Positions 35,040-47,100 of a stretch of DNA of 64,000 nt are shown here, one piece after another. Below the pieces are notes generated by a model. The model saw nothing but the letters and a program-made list of their open reading frames with translations. It had not been told where the DNA came from and searched no databases. Position 1 is the stretch's first letter. Each line of letters opens with the position of its first letter. The position numbers and the translations under genes are program-made. The DNA comes from Artemia franciscana. Lineage: Eukaryota > Arthropoda > Branchiopoda > Anostraca > Artemiidae. Where the stretch lies: positions 29,745,658 through 29,809,657 of the forward strand of contig NC_088873.1 of assembly GCF_032884065.1 (NCBI RefSeq), given 5' to 3'.

Positions 35040-36237
35040 TCCCAGAAAGTGGGATTGAACCACATTTTTCGTATAGCCTACTGTTTGAAATACGGTCAGT
35101 CAACCGGGTACCCAGACAATCCGTGGACAATTTCTCTGGAAAACATCTAGTAAATTTTCATCCGTTTTTCGGAGTGCCCATGCTTCAGAACCATAATTGA
35201 CCACCATCACTGTAGCTTCCAATGTTCTAATCTTGGTTTGTAGACTTATCTCTCTATTATTCCAAATCTTTTTTATTTGTAAAAAAAACACTCTGAGCCT
35301 TAGCTATTCTACTTTTAGCATCTTCACTGCTCCCAACGTCTTTACTAATAATAATACCAATGTAAGTGAAGCTGTCCACCTGATCAATATTTTTGTTACC
35401 CAACGTCACCTTTTCTTCTTTACTTATTCCTAGCCTTAGTGACTTAGTCTTCTCAACATCAATTTTCAAACATATTCTAGCACCCTGAACTCACAAAACC
35501 TCTAAGAAATCATTCATTTTGCTCACACTTTCATCTAATGTTCTTAAATTACCAGCATAATCTAACTCCATGAACGTTTTTCCTCCCCATTTGATTCCAT
35601 GGTCCCCAAATCCCTTCCCTGTGCTCCTTAAGACGAAGTCCATTAAAATGATCCATGTAAGAGGGGATAGAACACAACCCTTCTTAACTCCAAAATTAGT
35701 ACACAACCAGTTACTAACCTCATTTCCTTCCTTAACCGCAGCGGTATTATTCTCGTACATAGCATAAATCACTTTAATGTATTTGTCGGGTATACATATG
35801 AGGATAAGACCTTTGCTATCGCTCTTCTGTTAACAGAATCGAAAGCCTCTTCATAATTGATAAAACCAAGAACCAAAGGTGTATTACAACGAAGGGACCT
35901 CTACCTTTTCTAAAACCGCACTGTTCTTCCCTTAAAACTTTATCTAAAGCTTCTCTCAGTCTAAAAAGTATCATATTACTAAATAATGCCTCGATAATTA
36001 CGATACTCACTCTTGTCACTTTTCTTATATAGTGGTTTAATTAAGGTTTCACTAAAATCATTAGGTACTTCCCCTTTTTCAAAAATCATATTCAAAAATC
36101 ATATTCATAATCTTCAGTAGCTTATTTCTAACCTCAGAGACACCATATTTTTAGAAACTCATTTATTACACTATCAGCACCTGAAGCCTTATTATTTTCA
36201 TTTCTTTTAGTTCTGTCACTAATTATTCCTCACAAAA
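35040..36237 (-). mobile_element. RTE-like LINE, inverted 5' portion of a twin-primed insertion
   Basis: Read on the - strand it gives, in order, ELKEMK, EKGEVP, NMILFRLREALDKVLREEQC with GFRKGRG, GVKKGCVLSP, LDYAG (in place of YADD), KTKSLRLGISKEEKVTLG, FTYIGIIISKD, KARIAKAQ-type text, ATVMVVNYGSEAWALRK, LLDVFQRNC, and LTDRIS...RLYEKCGSIPLS at about 35100-35040. This is the reverse transcriptase and tail of an RTE-like LINE. Several frame changes and stops interrupt it. The next words of the protein appear on the opposite strand from 36238. Confidence 0.85.
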
Positions 36238-36520
36238 CAAATAATCAAAGAAAGGCTGAGATGGCTAGTCCACATTCTACGGATGAAGGATGACAGATTG
36301 CCTAAGATTGTCCTTTTTGGCCAACCGTCTGGGGCTACACGGAAAGCAGGTCGTCCTTGTCTGGTTGTGGAGAATGTCAGAAATAAAGATTTAAGGGAAA
36401 TGGGATCTTCCTGGGAGGATATAAAGAGGGAGGCCTTGAATAGATTATGTTGTAGAAGGAGCGTGCGTAGCTGTATTGGCCTCAGGTGGCTTGGTGCTGC
36501 AGTGAGTTATTAGTAGTAGC
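36238..36520 (+). mobile_element. RTE-like LINE, 3' portion of the same twin-primed insertion
   Basis: The + strand encodes IKERLRWLVHILRMKDDRLP, then KIVLFGQPSG, KAGRPCL, KDLREMGSSWEDIKREALNR and SVRSC...LGAAVS. This C-terminal tail follows GSIPLS of the inverted part with only about two residues missing. A TAGTAGTAGCAGTAG tail-like stretch follows the stop. Confidence 0.85.
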
Positions 36521-36529
36521 AGTAGTCTC

Positions 36530-37096
36530 TTTGAGAGCTATCATTTCTGGAAATGTTACTCTCGCATATACATCGTGACCTGTGATTAATTTTTTGGTAG
36601 TACAAAGGAATCTAATCTCTCACTATCATGACAACGTACGTGTACATTTCCAATAGTGTTACCACTAATAGGTGTTCCATAGTTCAAATATTTGTCTTTG
36701 TCAGCATTCTTCACTACGATAATTTTATTAAGTGCGCACTTTATTTACATATTTCATCTTCACTTAAAAAAATAATATGATTTATGTAATTTCTCCTTCT
36801 AATGCACAATTGATATTGACAAAAACATACAATAAACGAACTTCTGTCGATGACCAACCTTAGACTAATACGGAGGTGGCTACACATGAAATCGAAAACA
36901 TAACGAAGTAACTCAATGAAGTATTTTTACTGGGAAAATGCCACATACAATGCTATATATGTCTAGGAAAAATTCATACGGCGTAATCTAGTATTTCACA
37001 AGATTTTATGATAGCCAAACATATTATAGTTCACTTTTCAGGGATAGTACCCAATTCCTTTATGTCCCACAATCAATAACAACAGTGCACATTCAA
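36530..37096. other. Intergenic, nothing recognised
   Basis: A/T-rich sequence with no supported feature. Confidence 0.5.
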
Positions 37097-37365
37097 CAAG
37101 TTTTTTCAACTGAAAGTAAGGAGTGACATCAAAACTTAAAACGCACAGAAATTACTTCGTATATGAAAGAGGCTGCTTCCTCATCAACGCCCCGCTCTTT
37201 ACGCTAAAGTTTGACTCTTTCTCTCAATTCTTCTTTCTAAAACAGTAAAAAACTTTAGCGTAAAGAGCGGGGCGTTGATGAGGAAGCAGCCTCTTTCATA
37301 TACGAAGTAATTTCTGTGCGTTTTAAGTTTTGATGTCACTCCTTACTTTCAGTTGAAAAAACTTG
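37097..37365. repeat. Palindrome P5 (family A)
   Basis: Arms of about 115 bp match almost base for base, including private forms GCACAG/CTGTGC, GAGTGACATC/GATGTCACTC and GAGGCTGCTTCC on both sides. The loop is about 40 bp. Confidence 0.85.
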
Positions 37366-38796
37366 TTTTTTTTATTTAATTTCTGAACGTTTTTGAATCA
37401 ATGCATGTTTTGATTTTGGCTCTCCTCAGAGGAATAATCAAAACGAAATTTGCATATTTTTTTTTTGGCTCAATGGCTTTCTCATAATTTTGATCGAATG
37501 ATTTTGAGAAAAAAAGAGCGGGGGACGAAGCTTAGTTGCCCCCGATTTTTTGGTTAATTAAAAAGGCAACTAGAACTTTTAATTTTTTACGAATCTTTTT
37601 ATTGGTAAAAGATTTACGTAACTTATAAATTAGCTTACGTAAAGAACTTTTGTATTCTCATGTTTTTATTACATATATGAGGGGATTCGCCCCATCGTCA
37701 GTACCTCGCTCTTTACACTAAAGCTTAAATTTTATCCCAATTCATTAAGAATGACCCCCTGAATCACAAAAGCCGTAGAATAAGTAGTTGAATTACCGAA
37801 AATACTTTAGCGTAAAGAGCGAGGTATTAGAAGGAGGTGAGCCCCTCATATGGGTAATAATTTCTGTTTGTTTTAAGTTTTATTGCTGTTCCTTACTTCC
37901 AGCTGAAAAAGCTTTTTCACTTTTATTTTTTAATTGTTTTTTTTTTAAATAATGCTAGTAAATCCTGCTCTCCCTTCATGGAAATTTTCTTCTCCCATTA
38001 CAAATTCTCAAAGGAAAGTTCCCCCAGCATATCCCCCTCTTCTCAACCCCTCCCCCAAACCAAAAAAATCCTCCCGAAAACGTCTGTATACTTCCTAATA
38101 ACCATTACTATATGTAAGCACAGGTCAAAGTTTGTAACTTGTTGCCCCTCTCACGGGGACTGTGGGGGAGTAACTCTTCCCCAAAGACATAGTTATAAGG
38201 TTTTTCGACTACGCTGAATAAAATGGCTATCTCAGAATTTTGATTCATTGACTTTGGGAAAATAATTAGCGTGGGAGGGGGCCTAGGTGCCCTCCAATTT
38301 TTTTGGTCACTTAAAAAGGGAACTGGAACTTTTCATTTCCGTTAGAATGAGCCCTCTTGCAACATTCTAGGACAACTGGGTCGATACGATCACCCCTGGG
38401 AAAAAAAAACAACAAAAAAACAAAAAAAACAAATAAACCCGCATCCGTGATCTGCCTTCTGGCAAAAAATGCAAAATTCCACATTTTTGTAGATAGGAGC
38501 TTGAAACTTCTACAGTAGGGTTCTCTGATACGCTGAATCTGATGGTGTAATTTTCGTTAAGATTCTATGACTTTTAGGGGGTGTTTCCCCCTATTTTCTA
38601 AATTAACGCAAATTTTCTCAGGCTCGTAACTTTTGATGGGTAAGACTAAACTTGATGAAACTTATATATTTAAAACCAGCATTAAAATGCGATTCTTTTG
38701 ATGTAGCTATTGGTATCAAAATTCCATTTTTTAGAGTTTTGGTTACTATTGAGCCGGGTCGCTCCTTACTACAGTTCGTTACCACGAACTGTTTGA
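37097..38796 (-). mobile_element. Foldback family A, young full-length copy
   Basis: Read on the - strand it begins with TCAAACAGTTCGTGGTAACG at 38796 and ends in a near-perfect palindrome at 37097-37365. It is very close to 49361-50757 over its whole hairpin-end half. Short frames inside are repeat-derived. Confidence 0.8.
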
Positions 38797-38799
38797 TAA

Positions 38800-39105
38800 A
38801 CCATGTTATGTGTCCCGGCTGGAATATGCAAATGAGGTGTGCCGCTTGCATCCATAGGTGATTTAGTTGCTAGGAGGGGTTATTACCGGGTCTAGGTGCT
38901 ATGGGCTGTGATAGGAATATGTAATTAGGATCAAATGACCCGAGGGATGTTGGCAGCCGGAGTAGTGTCCCCTATACTACTGTCCTAGATGAAAATATCA
39001 CCAAGAAAATGTTTTGAAAGTTTAAGGCGTTAGAAAAACATTGAAAATTAATAATTAAGGAGACTAAGCTGTATATGACGATAACAAATACAAATGAAGA
39101 AGTTA
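38800..39105. other. Spacer, nothing recognised
   Basis: Lies between a family A end and a LINE fragment. Somewhat less A/T-rich than its surroundings, but no gene is seen. Confidence 0.4.
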
Positions 39106-39109
39106 CGTA

Positions 39110-39730
39110 TCAAAATAAATCAAGCAGATAGCTTTACTTACTTGGTTACTGTTACCAATAAAGATGGTTTATGCAGTAAAGACGTTACAAGTAGAAAAGC
39201 TAAGTCCCGGGGTCCCTTTTTACAGTTCAAAAGAGTTTGGAAGTAGTTGAGGATAAGTCTGTGAACCATAGCTAGAGTATTAGAGGCGACAGTAGTGATA
39301 GGGTGTTCTCTATCGTGGTTCGCTGGATTGGGCAGTTCAACAGACTGAGGAAGATTTGTCAGATGCTTACCAGAGGAATTGACGACGTTTGGTTTGTGTA
39401 CCTGTCTAATTGTTTTTTCAAACATCAAATTTTACTTTTTACGGCTGTAATGATATAGAGGTTGAGATGACCGGAACATATTCTCCAGATGAAAAATAAA
39501 ATATTGCTAAACATTATCCTTTTTTGCATGCCATATACGGAAAAATAAAAAGGAGATTGTCTCTGAATAGTGTGGGAGGAAGTCTTAAAGAAGTGTTTAA
39601 AGAAATTAAAAGCCTCTTAGGAGACAGCAAAGAGAAAGTTTTAAATAGATTGAAGTGAAGGACGAGCTTGCATAGCTTTGTTGACCTCAAGTCGGTTGAT
39701 GCTGCAGTAAGTAGTAATAAAAAAAAGGCA
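39110..39730 (+). mobile_element. Decayed RTE-like LINE fragment
   Basis: + strand words in three frames: YLVTVTNKDGLCSKDVTSRK, FKRVWK, a RVLEATVV box, RLRWPEHILQMK, then LNRLK and SFVDLKSVDAAVSS. Their order matches the tail of RTE-like LINEs such as the one at 35-36.5 kb. Many stops; old. Confidence 0.6.
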
Positions 39731-39759
39731 ATTCGTTTTAACCAAACAAGTCTTATCAC

Positions 39760-41415
39760 TTGGCTCTTAAAATTTCATTCATAACTGGCGAGAGTAGCTT
39801 CTTGCTTGTAGCTTGTTACCAAAAATTGCTCGAAAGAGCCATAAAGCTGTAATTTGATACTTGATATTGAAAAAACGAAACTTTCCAAATGGAAAACCTA
39901 ATATTTACATGTTGAAAATGATACAAATAATCTAAAGGGAAGTAGAATAATATGGAATGATAAGATAAATATAAATAGGTGTCAAAAGACAGGAATATCT
40001 CTTGATATTCCAGTACCTCTAGTTCGCCCCAAAACCACTGAGGAAAAACTTAACAATTATTGAATTTCGTCAAAATCTCTCACCGTTTTTGAGGTACTTC
40101 CAGTTTTTCTATTATTCAGTAATTTTTCTTTAATCTCGTACCTTTTGTTTGGTAGCTTAAAAATTACCGGTTTTAATATATTGGAATCAACATAAAAAGT
40201 AGATTTTTTTTATATTCATAGTGATGTCAGATTTGTTACCAGGAACTGTTTAATTTACTGAAAAGAGACGTAAAACCAAAGAAATCCTTTTCAACTTCTA
40301 CAAGAAATCGACTTCCTGGTTCCCTGCTTTCCTCTCCCTTCTTGTGAAAATCACCCAAGACACTTAAGATACCCTTTCTCTTCCACCTTATGTGCCTGTA
40401 GGCATATGAATGCAATCTTTTAAGCTACAAAAACGTTTTTTTGCAAAAGAAAATGGGTTTTTACCCCTGAGTACCAATATACTGGGTCAATCTGATTACG
40501 GAGTGAATTGAGATTCACCTCCTCAAAGAATCTTCTATATGTATATGTAAATTAACAAATATTTTGGAAATTTGGGCTTAAAAGTGAACATTTCAGTTAT
40601 TAAACACCCCTTCAGCGCCAGCTACACAAAACCACTTACAAAATTTTATCAAGAAAAAGGTGAATCAACTTGAAATTGTAATCAAAACTCTATGTTTAGA
40701 ATTTTTTCAGTATGGACTGCAAAGTTCTTTAAAAGCAAATATACCTTTGTTCATTATTACTGTCTCTAAGGGTAACAATCTCAATTCATAGTTTTGAGAT
40801 AATTCTAACACGACTGGTACCTTTTGAGCTGGTAAGCAAATGAGTACTACTTTTTATGTTACAGAGAAAATATTTTTATTTCATTTTTACAATAGGAAGA
40901 AAGCTATCACATTACAGCAGCCATATTAAAGCTCAAGCAAAACGAAGAGAGACTGTAGTTTAATTGTTACCTCTTGTGAGGGGAAGAGTGAAAAATGTAT
41001 TTGTCAATATCTTGAAGAGACGAAAATAATTATTTTTATTTTCTATTTTCTTCAATACACTCCCCGCAAAAAAAGTTCTTTTTTAAAATATATGGGGTAA
41101 GGGTTGAAAATAGGTGAAATTGCCCTACAATTGATAGAACTGTGCTTTTCCGCTTACTCTACCCCGTCATATGGCTTGTGGAAAGCTGAAATATTTTGGA
41201 ATGCAAATGCACTTTTACGGGGATCAGGCTCTCTTCCCCATCTCCCACCTACAAAAATTACTCAGGAGTTTTCCTAGCTAACAGTTGATGCGTCTTTGCA
41301 AATGTATAAACCTAAATTTGTCAATGTCAAGTGAATCAGCCAAGTTTAAAGAGGCTTTAAAACTAAGAACTACATTGGTCATTTTATTTTTGTGGGGACT
41401 TCTTGACTTATTAGA
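39760..41415. other. Intergenic, nothing recognised
   Basis: No gene is supported. GTTACCAGGAACTGTTT near 40240 may be a scrap of a family A end. Confidence 0.45.
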
Positions 41416-41419
41416 AACG

Positions 41420-43346
41420 AATGCACTATGGGGTGGGGAAGGAGGCCTACTTGCCCTCCAGTTTTTTGGTTACTTGAAAAGGCAACTAGAACCTTTAATT
41501 TTTAACGAACGTTTTTATTAGTAAAAAATATACGTAACTTAAGAATTAACTTACGTAACGAACTTTTATATTATTTTACTTTTATTATGTATATGAGGGG
41601 GTTTGTCCCCTCGTTAATACCTCACTTTTTACACTAAAGCTTAAATTTTGTTCCAACTCTTTAAGAATGACCCCTGAATCAGAGAAGCCGTAAAATAAAC
41701 AGTTAAAATTACTAAAAATACTTTATCATAAAGAGCGAGGTATTTAGGAGGAGATGACCCCTTCGTATGCGTAATAATCTCTGTTCATTTTAAGTTTTGA
41801 TGCTGCTCCTTACTTTCAGTTGAAAAACTTTTTCATATTTATTTTTTCATTGTTTTTTTTTTAATAATGCTAGAAAATCCTGTGTCCCCTTCATCGAATT
41901 TCTCTTCCCCCATTACATATTCCTCCAAGGAAAGATCCTCCCATATAGCGCACTATCGTGTGGATTACAGCCTCTGAATATAGAAAGATCAATATATAGG
42001 TTTTTGATAAACAATATAAAAAATAAACTTTTTTCAGCTAAAAGTCAGGAGCAACATTAAAACATAAAACTAACAGAAATCATTATGTCTATCAGGGGGT
42101 TTTTCCCTCCGCAACACCTCACTCTTCACAATAACATTTTTTGGCACTTAAAATAAGTTACTTACTGTTCTAATTAAACAACCCTTGCCTTTCAAGAGTC
42201 GTTTTTAATGAATTGGGAGAAAACTTAAACTTTAGCATAAACTTTAAATGTTGAGGAGGGGAAAACCCCGTCATATGCGTAATAATTTCTGTTCGTTTTA
42301 AGTTTTAATGTTGCTCCTTGCTTCTGAGCTGAACAAACTTATTTTTTATTTAATTTCTGATCGTCTTTCAAATAGAGCCAGGAAATCTGGCGGAAAAATC
42401 ACAATCCTAAGGGAAATATCTTCTGAAAAATTCTATTCTGGTTAAAATTTACCCAGGACAATTACCCCTAACATGTGCGCGTGCAAAATTGAGTCGGTAA
42501 AGACAAAGCAAGACATATAAAAGAAATTGTATGTATGGATTCTGGCGAACTCCCCGAGCATAGAATTTTGCCAGAAAAGTTCGCCCCCTGGAAACTTCCA
42601 TCTCCTTGGTAAATTCTACCTGTGTATAATCCCCACAGCAAAATATTTGTCCTCTATAAAATTTCACCGGAGAAATGCATGCATACTTCCGAATAACAAT
42701 CACTAAACGTAAGCATTAGGCCAATTTTTTAACTAAAAGACTTTTCCCAGGGGATGTGGGGAGTTGTGTTATCTCCAAAAACATAGTTATTGGTTTTTCA
42801 TCTATTTTTAACAAAATAGACAATTCAAAATTTTAATTGTATGATTTTGGGAAAAAAGTGGCATGGTAGGGGACCTAATTGCCCTCCAATTTTTGGTTAT
42901 GTAAAAAGGGCAGTAGAACTTTCATTTTTAGTTAGACTTTCAGTTTTAGTTAGCTGGGTCGATATGACCAACCCTGGGAAAAATGAATAAGAACGAACAA
43001 ACAAACAAATAAACATGCATCCGTGATGCATGAAAAACAAAAACTCTACATTTTTTACAGATAATAGAAACCTCTACACAGGAGTTTCCTAATCCGCTGC
43101 ATCAGATGATGTGGCTCTACAACTCTTAGAAGGCATGAACCTTTTTTTGAAAAACAGGCAAATTTTCTCAGGCTCATAACCTTTGATTGCTCAGACAAAA
43201 CTTAATGAAAATTGTATCTTTAAAATCAGTATAAATATGCAATTCCCTTGACATAATTATTGGTATCAACATTCCGTTGTTATATTTTCGGGTACTATTA
43301 AGTCTGGTCGCTCCTTACTTGTAGTTCGTCACCACGAACTGTTTGA
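41420..43346 (-). mobile_element. Foldback family A, composite copy with two palindromic modules
   Basis: Carries a diverged module at about 41590-41830 and another at 42030-42320, then the C-rich module (42380-42720) and the hairpin end at 43320-43346 (GTTCGTCACCACGAAC). The order suggests one copy joined into another. Confidence 0.65.
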
Positions 43347-43379
43347 TTCGAATTGATTGGCTCTCTCATAATTTTCAAG

Positions 43380-43890
43380 TTCTCTGCCAATCAGCTTCTT
43401 ATCGCGAAAAGCCAATTTTTTGTTTCATAATCTTTTTCACTACTTAAAAAGGTGCTAGAGCTTTTTATTTAAATGTGAATTAGCCATCCCCCTAATTTTT
43501 CAGATTCACAGGTTCATTCTGATTATCCCTAGGGAAAAAATTACTAATAATATGCATAGATGGTTACTTTTCTATTTTTTCTTTTTTTACACATTCCATA
43601 TATTTGTTCATATGAGCATGAAACCTTTTCAATAAATTCTGTGCTGAACCTGATGATGCGACTTTTTCAATGTTACTTGCCTATTTGGGTACGTTTTTAT
43701 CTTTTTCCAAATACCAGGTATTTTTTTTCTCTGGCGTGTATGATTTTTCTGTGTTTGAAACCAGCACAAAGAGTTAATTGTTTTAATGTATTTATTATTA
43801 CCAGCACTCCTTTTTTTAGAGTTTTCTTTACTATTATCCCGTGTTACTCTTTATTTACAGCTCATATCCCGAACCGTTGGATATTTGAGA
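43380..43890 (-). repeat. Foldback family A, degraded fragment next to the paralogue 3 promoter
   Basis: Diverged CACTACTTAAAAAGGTGCTAG and GATTATCCCTAGGG modules and a decayed end near 43885. It stops about 70 bases before the shared promoter motif of paralogue 3. Confidence 0.45.
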
Positions 43891-43958
43891 CTTCACTTAA
43901 GTTTTAGTGAGAATTTGGTTTTCCCTAAAAGAGCCATGTTTAACGAATTTAACTGCAG

Positions 43959-44095
43959 TTCTATGACCTATGCTTTAACAAAACTTGATTGCGGTTATAT
44001 AAATTACGCAACAGAATAAAACTCATTACTCCATGACGCTAGGCGTAATTACTATACTAGTATAAAAGAAGAAAAATCCAGTGAAAGTAACAGTT
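43959..44095 (+). promoter_or_regulatory. Core promoter of paralogue 3
   Basis: TTCTATGACCT at 43959-43969, TATAAAAG at 44061-44068, AACAGTT initiator at about 44089-44095 (31-base spacing). The predicted leader is about 36 bases. Confidence 0.72.
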
Positions 44096-44127
44096 TTGTC
44101 AAAAATTACACACGATAGAGACTGAAA

Positions 44128-44182
44128 ATGATGAAAGCAGTATTTCTTCTCGTTCTTTTCGCAATGATTGCAGCTGCGTTCG
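44128..44182 (+). CDS. Paralogue 3 exon 1: signal peptide
   Basis: 18 codons plus one base, then donor GTAAGAGAT. Reading on past the donor gives a 63-codon frame that is not real protein. Confidence 0.86.
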
Positions 44183-47100
44183 GTAAGAGATCAGTCTATC
44201 TTCATGCATGTTTTATGAAATGGTGTTTCATTTTTCTTAAACTTTTTACTGGCATGACATTTGTTAAATCTTCTCCTAAAGTTGTGCGACAGAAAGAAAT
44301 TGCCCCTATACATCTATAAAGTTTACTGTAATTAAAATTTGTGGTGAATGTTACAAAATTCAGAAAGTTCCTATTTAAATGGAATTAAGTATCATAACTA
44401 AATGTGACAGTAGCATCATTTCTGTTTTTTTGTTTCGCAATGATTGCAGTTGCATTCGGTTAGAGACCGGTCGATCTTCATGCATGTTTTATGAAATGGT
44501 GTTTCATTTTTCTTAAACCTTAAACTTTTTACGGGCATGACATTTGTTAAATCTTCTCCTAAAGTTGTGCGACAGAAAGAAGTTGCCCCTATACATCTAT
44601 AATGTTTACTATAATTTAAAAATGTGATGAATGTTACAAAACTCAAAAAGTTCATAAATAAAAGGAATTAAGTATCATAACTAAATGTGACGGTAGCAGC
44701 ATTTCTGTTTTTTCGTTTCGCAATGATTGCAGTTGCATTCGGTAAGAGATCGGTCGATCTTCATGCATTTTTTTGTGAAATGGTGTTTCATTTTCCTGAG
44801 ATTTTAATTTTTTACGGACATCACATATCTTAAATCTTCTCCTAAAATTGTGTGACAAAAACAAATAGCCCCTATGCATCTATAAAGTTTTCTGGAATGA
44901 AAAATGTAATGAATGCTACAAAATTCCAAAATTTCATATTTAAATTTAACTAAATATTATTACTAGGTATCACAATAGCAGTATTTCTTTTTGTTTAAAG
45001 TCATTTTGTTTTTGAGGGTGAGCCAGGGTGCAGAGCTCTCCTATGGACGTTCTTGTTGACACTATTTTAAAGAAAGCTCTCCCTAAAATGAGGTTTGAAA
45101 ACAAAATGAAAAATGTAATGAATGCTACAAAATTCCAAAATTTCATATTTAAATTTAACTAAATATTATTACTAGGTATCACAATAGCAGTATTTCTTTT
45201 TGTTTAAAGTCTTATATTTAAAGTCTTTTTATGAATTTGGTTGGCTTTATTAGTTCATTCTTTAACCCAATTACCATTTTGCACGGGGGTTGGATGGCAC
45301 AAAGGTCTTGTAATCCTATGACCTCCAAGCAGACGAAAACATTTTCTGTGACTGAGTATTTGATTGGGGAAGGGGTCAGTGGTGTGACCCCAAACCTTAG
45401 CCAGAGTCAAAACTAAGATCTAATTGGATGTCTTAAAATTCTAGGGGAATAACACAAGAATTATTGAATGATTTACCCAAAACATTGTATAAAGCTCTCG
45501 GCCGAAAGCAGAAAGTTAGAAGATCGTTATCTGCGCCACGCGAACCATTTTTTCATGCATACAAAAAGTTGTTTCTTGAGTTGCTTTAAAAATAAAAAAA
45601 TATTTCATTTAACTAAATTAATTCAATTCAAACGTTATACATTCACTGGGGATTTATTGCACATGTATATCTAGATGCAAAGAAAACAACTTTTTCTACA
45701 AGATTTTTTTGATTATAGTCATTTATTCAAATAAGTGAATAATTAAGTCCCAGATTGTTTCCTGAATTTCTATAATAATTTTAACCATCCTATATTTTAG
45801 TACATGCTTAACATTCGTTAGAAGGCTTAAAAACTTTGGTTTAAAATGAAAGAAGAGTATCTCAAAATTTACTGTATTTTTATTTTAATTTTTCGAAATT
45901 TACTAAAGATAAAAAACATTAAAAAAAACAAATACTTCTGAAACTTAATAACATTTTTTATTTAATTAAAATAAAGCTGTTTTTGTTGTTGTTTCATCTG
46001 ATGTTTTGTATTCTAGTAGGTTTAATAGCGTAAATTTTCATATATGCTTTTGTAATTTGCTTATTTATCTATAAATTTAAGCTGAAACTTTTTTAAACCA
46101 TTAAGATCTAACAAAAAGTCTTCATTTTACGACTTAGCTGAGACGAAAAGACAAACATACGCTATCCAGACAGATGCAAAAACACTTTATTTTGTGATTA
46201 AACCAAAAAGAGGCACTTCAAATAAAATAGAAAAGAAGAAAACAAAAACTAAAAGTCACTACAAAATAAAGTAGCAAACAATTAGAGTCACATATTTAAT
46301 AAAAAATTACAATTATGAAACAAAAACAAAAACTAAAAGTCACTACAAAATAAAGTAGCAAACAATTAGAGTCACATATTTAATAAAAAAATTACAATTA
46401 TGAAACAAAAACAAAATAAGACATATTTGAATTAAAAGTCTGAAGAACAGAGAATTACTTCAAAATATAGCGAATAAGTATGAATAACCTTATAATTACG
46501 GGCTAAACACTATACGAAAGGAGTGCAAAAAAAATTGAGCTTATTCGTCTTTTTTACAACCCTGGAATCAATGAGATACAATTTTATATCTTACAATTGC
46601 TTAATTAGTGATCGTTAACGCTTTCGTTATTTATTTTCCTTTTTGTTTTTCTTTTGTCACTTCGTGCTCTTGAATTTGTTTTGGTAAACTTGTTATATCC
46701 CTAAAAGAAACGCTTCTTTTTGTTTTCAGCTAAACCTCAAACTAATCCCATTGAAAACAACATAGGGACATATGCTCCTTCGGAAAATGTCCCTATTGAA
46801 GGAGAAGAAGATGCTGATGCTCGTTATAGAGGTAAAACCAGTATTTAAATATATATATTCAAAATATATTTGCCCTCAGTTTAGAAAAAAAACGCTAGGG
46901 AATATCTGTTTTCTTTTACTACTTAGAAAAAACAACATTCACAATTTTTAAGTATTGAGTTGTTTTATAGATATAATTCAAACTTTAAATTGTATATTTT
47001 AGTGATTTCTTGCAATCGCAACTTTTAAGAGAAATGTTTAGGTAACAATGGTTATGAAACGTCGTAAAAGCAAAATTTCGCATACATTTTGTTGCTCTCT

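Larger units (their letters stand above)
44183..44975 (+). repeat. About 280-bp tandem duplications spanning exon 1 and intron start
   Basis: Three copies in a row of exon-1-like sequence plus the following intron (words CTTCATGCAT, GAAATGGTGTTTCATTTT, AAATCTTCTCCTAAA). A fourth trace, AATAGCAGTATTTCTTTTTG, lies near 44974. Confidence 0.8.

Noticed and set aside
44128-44319. 63-codon frame as a single-exon gene
   Set aside because: Only the first 18 codons are exon 1 of paralogue 3; the rest reads through its splice donor into intron.
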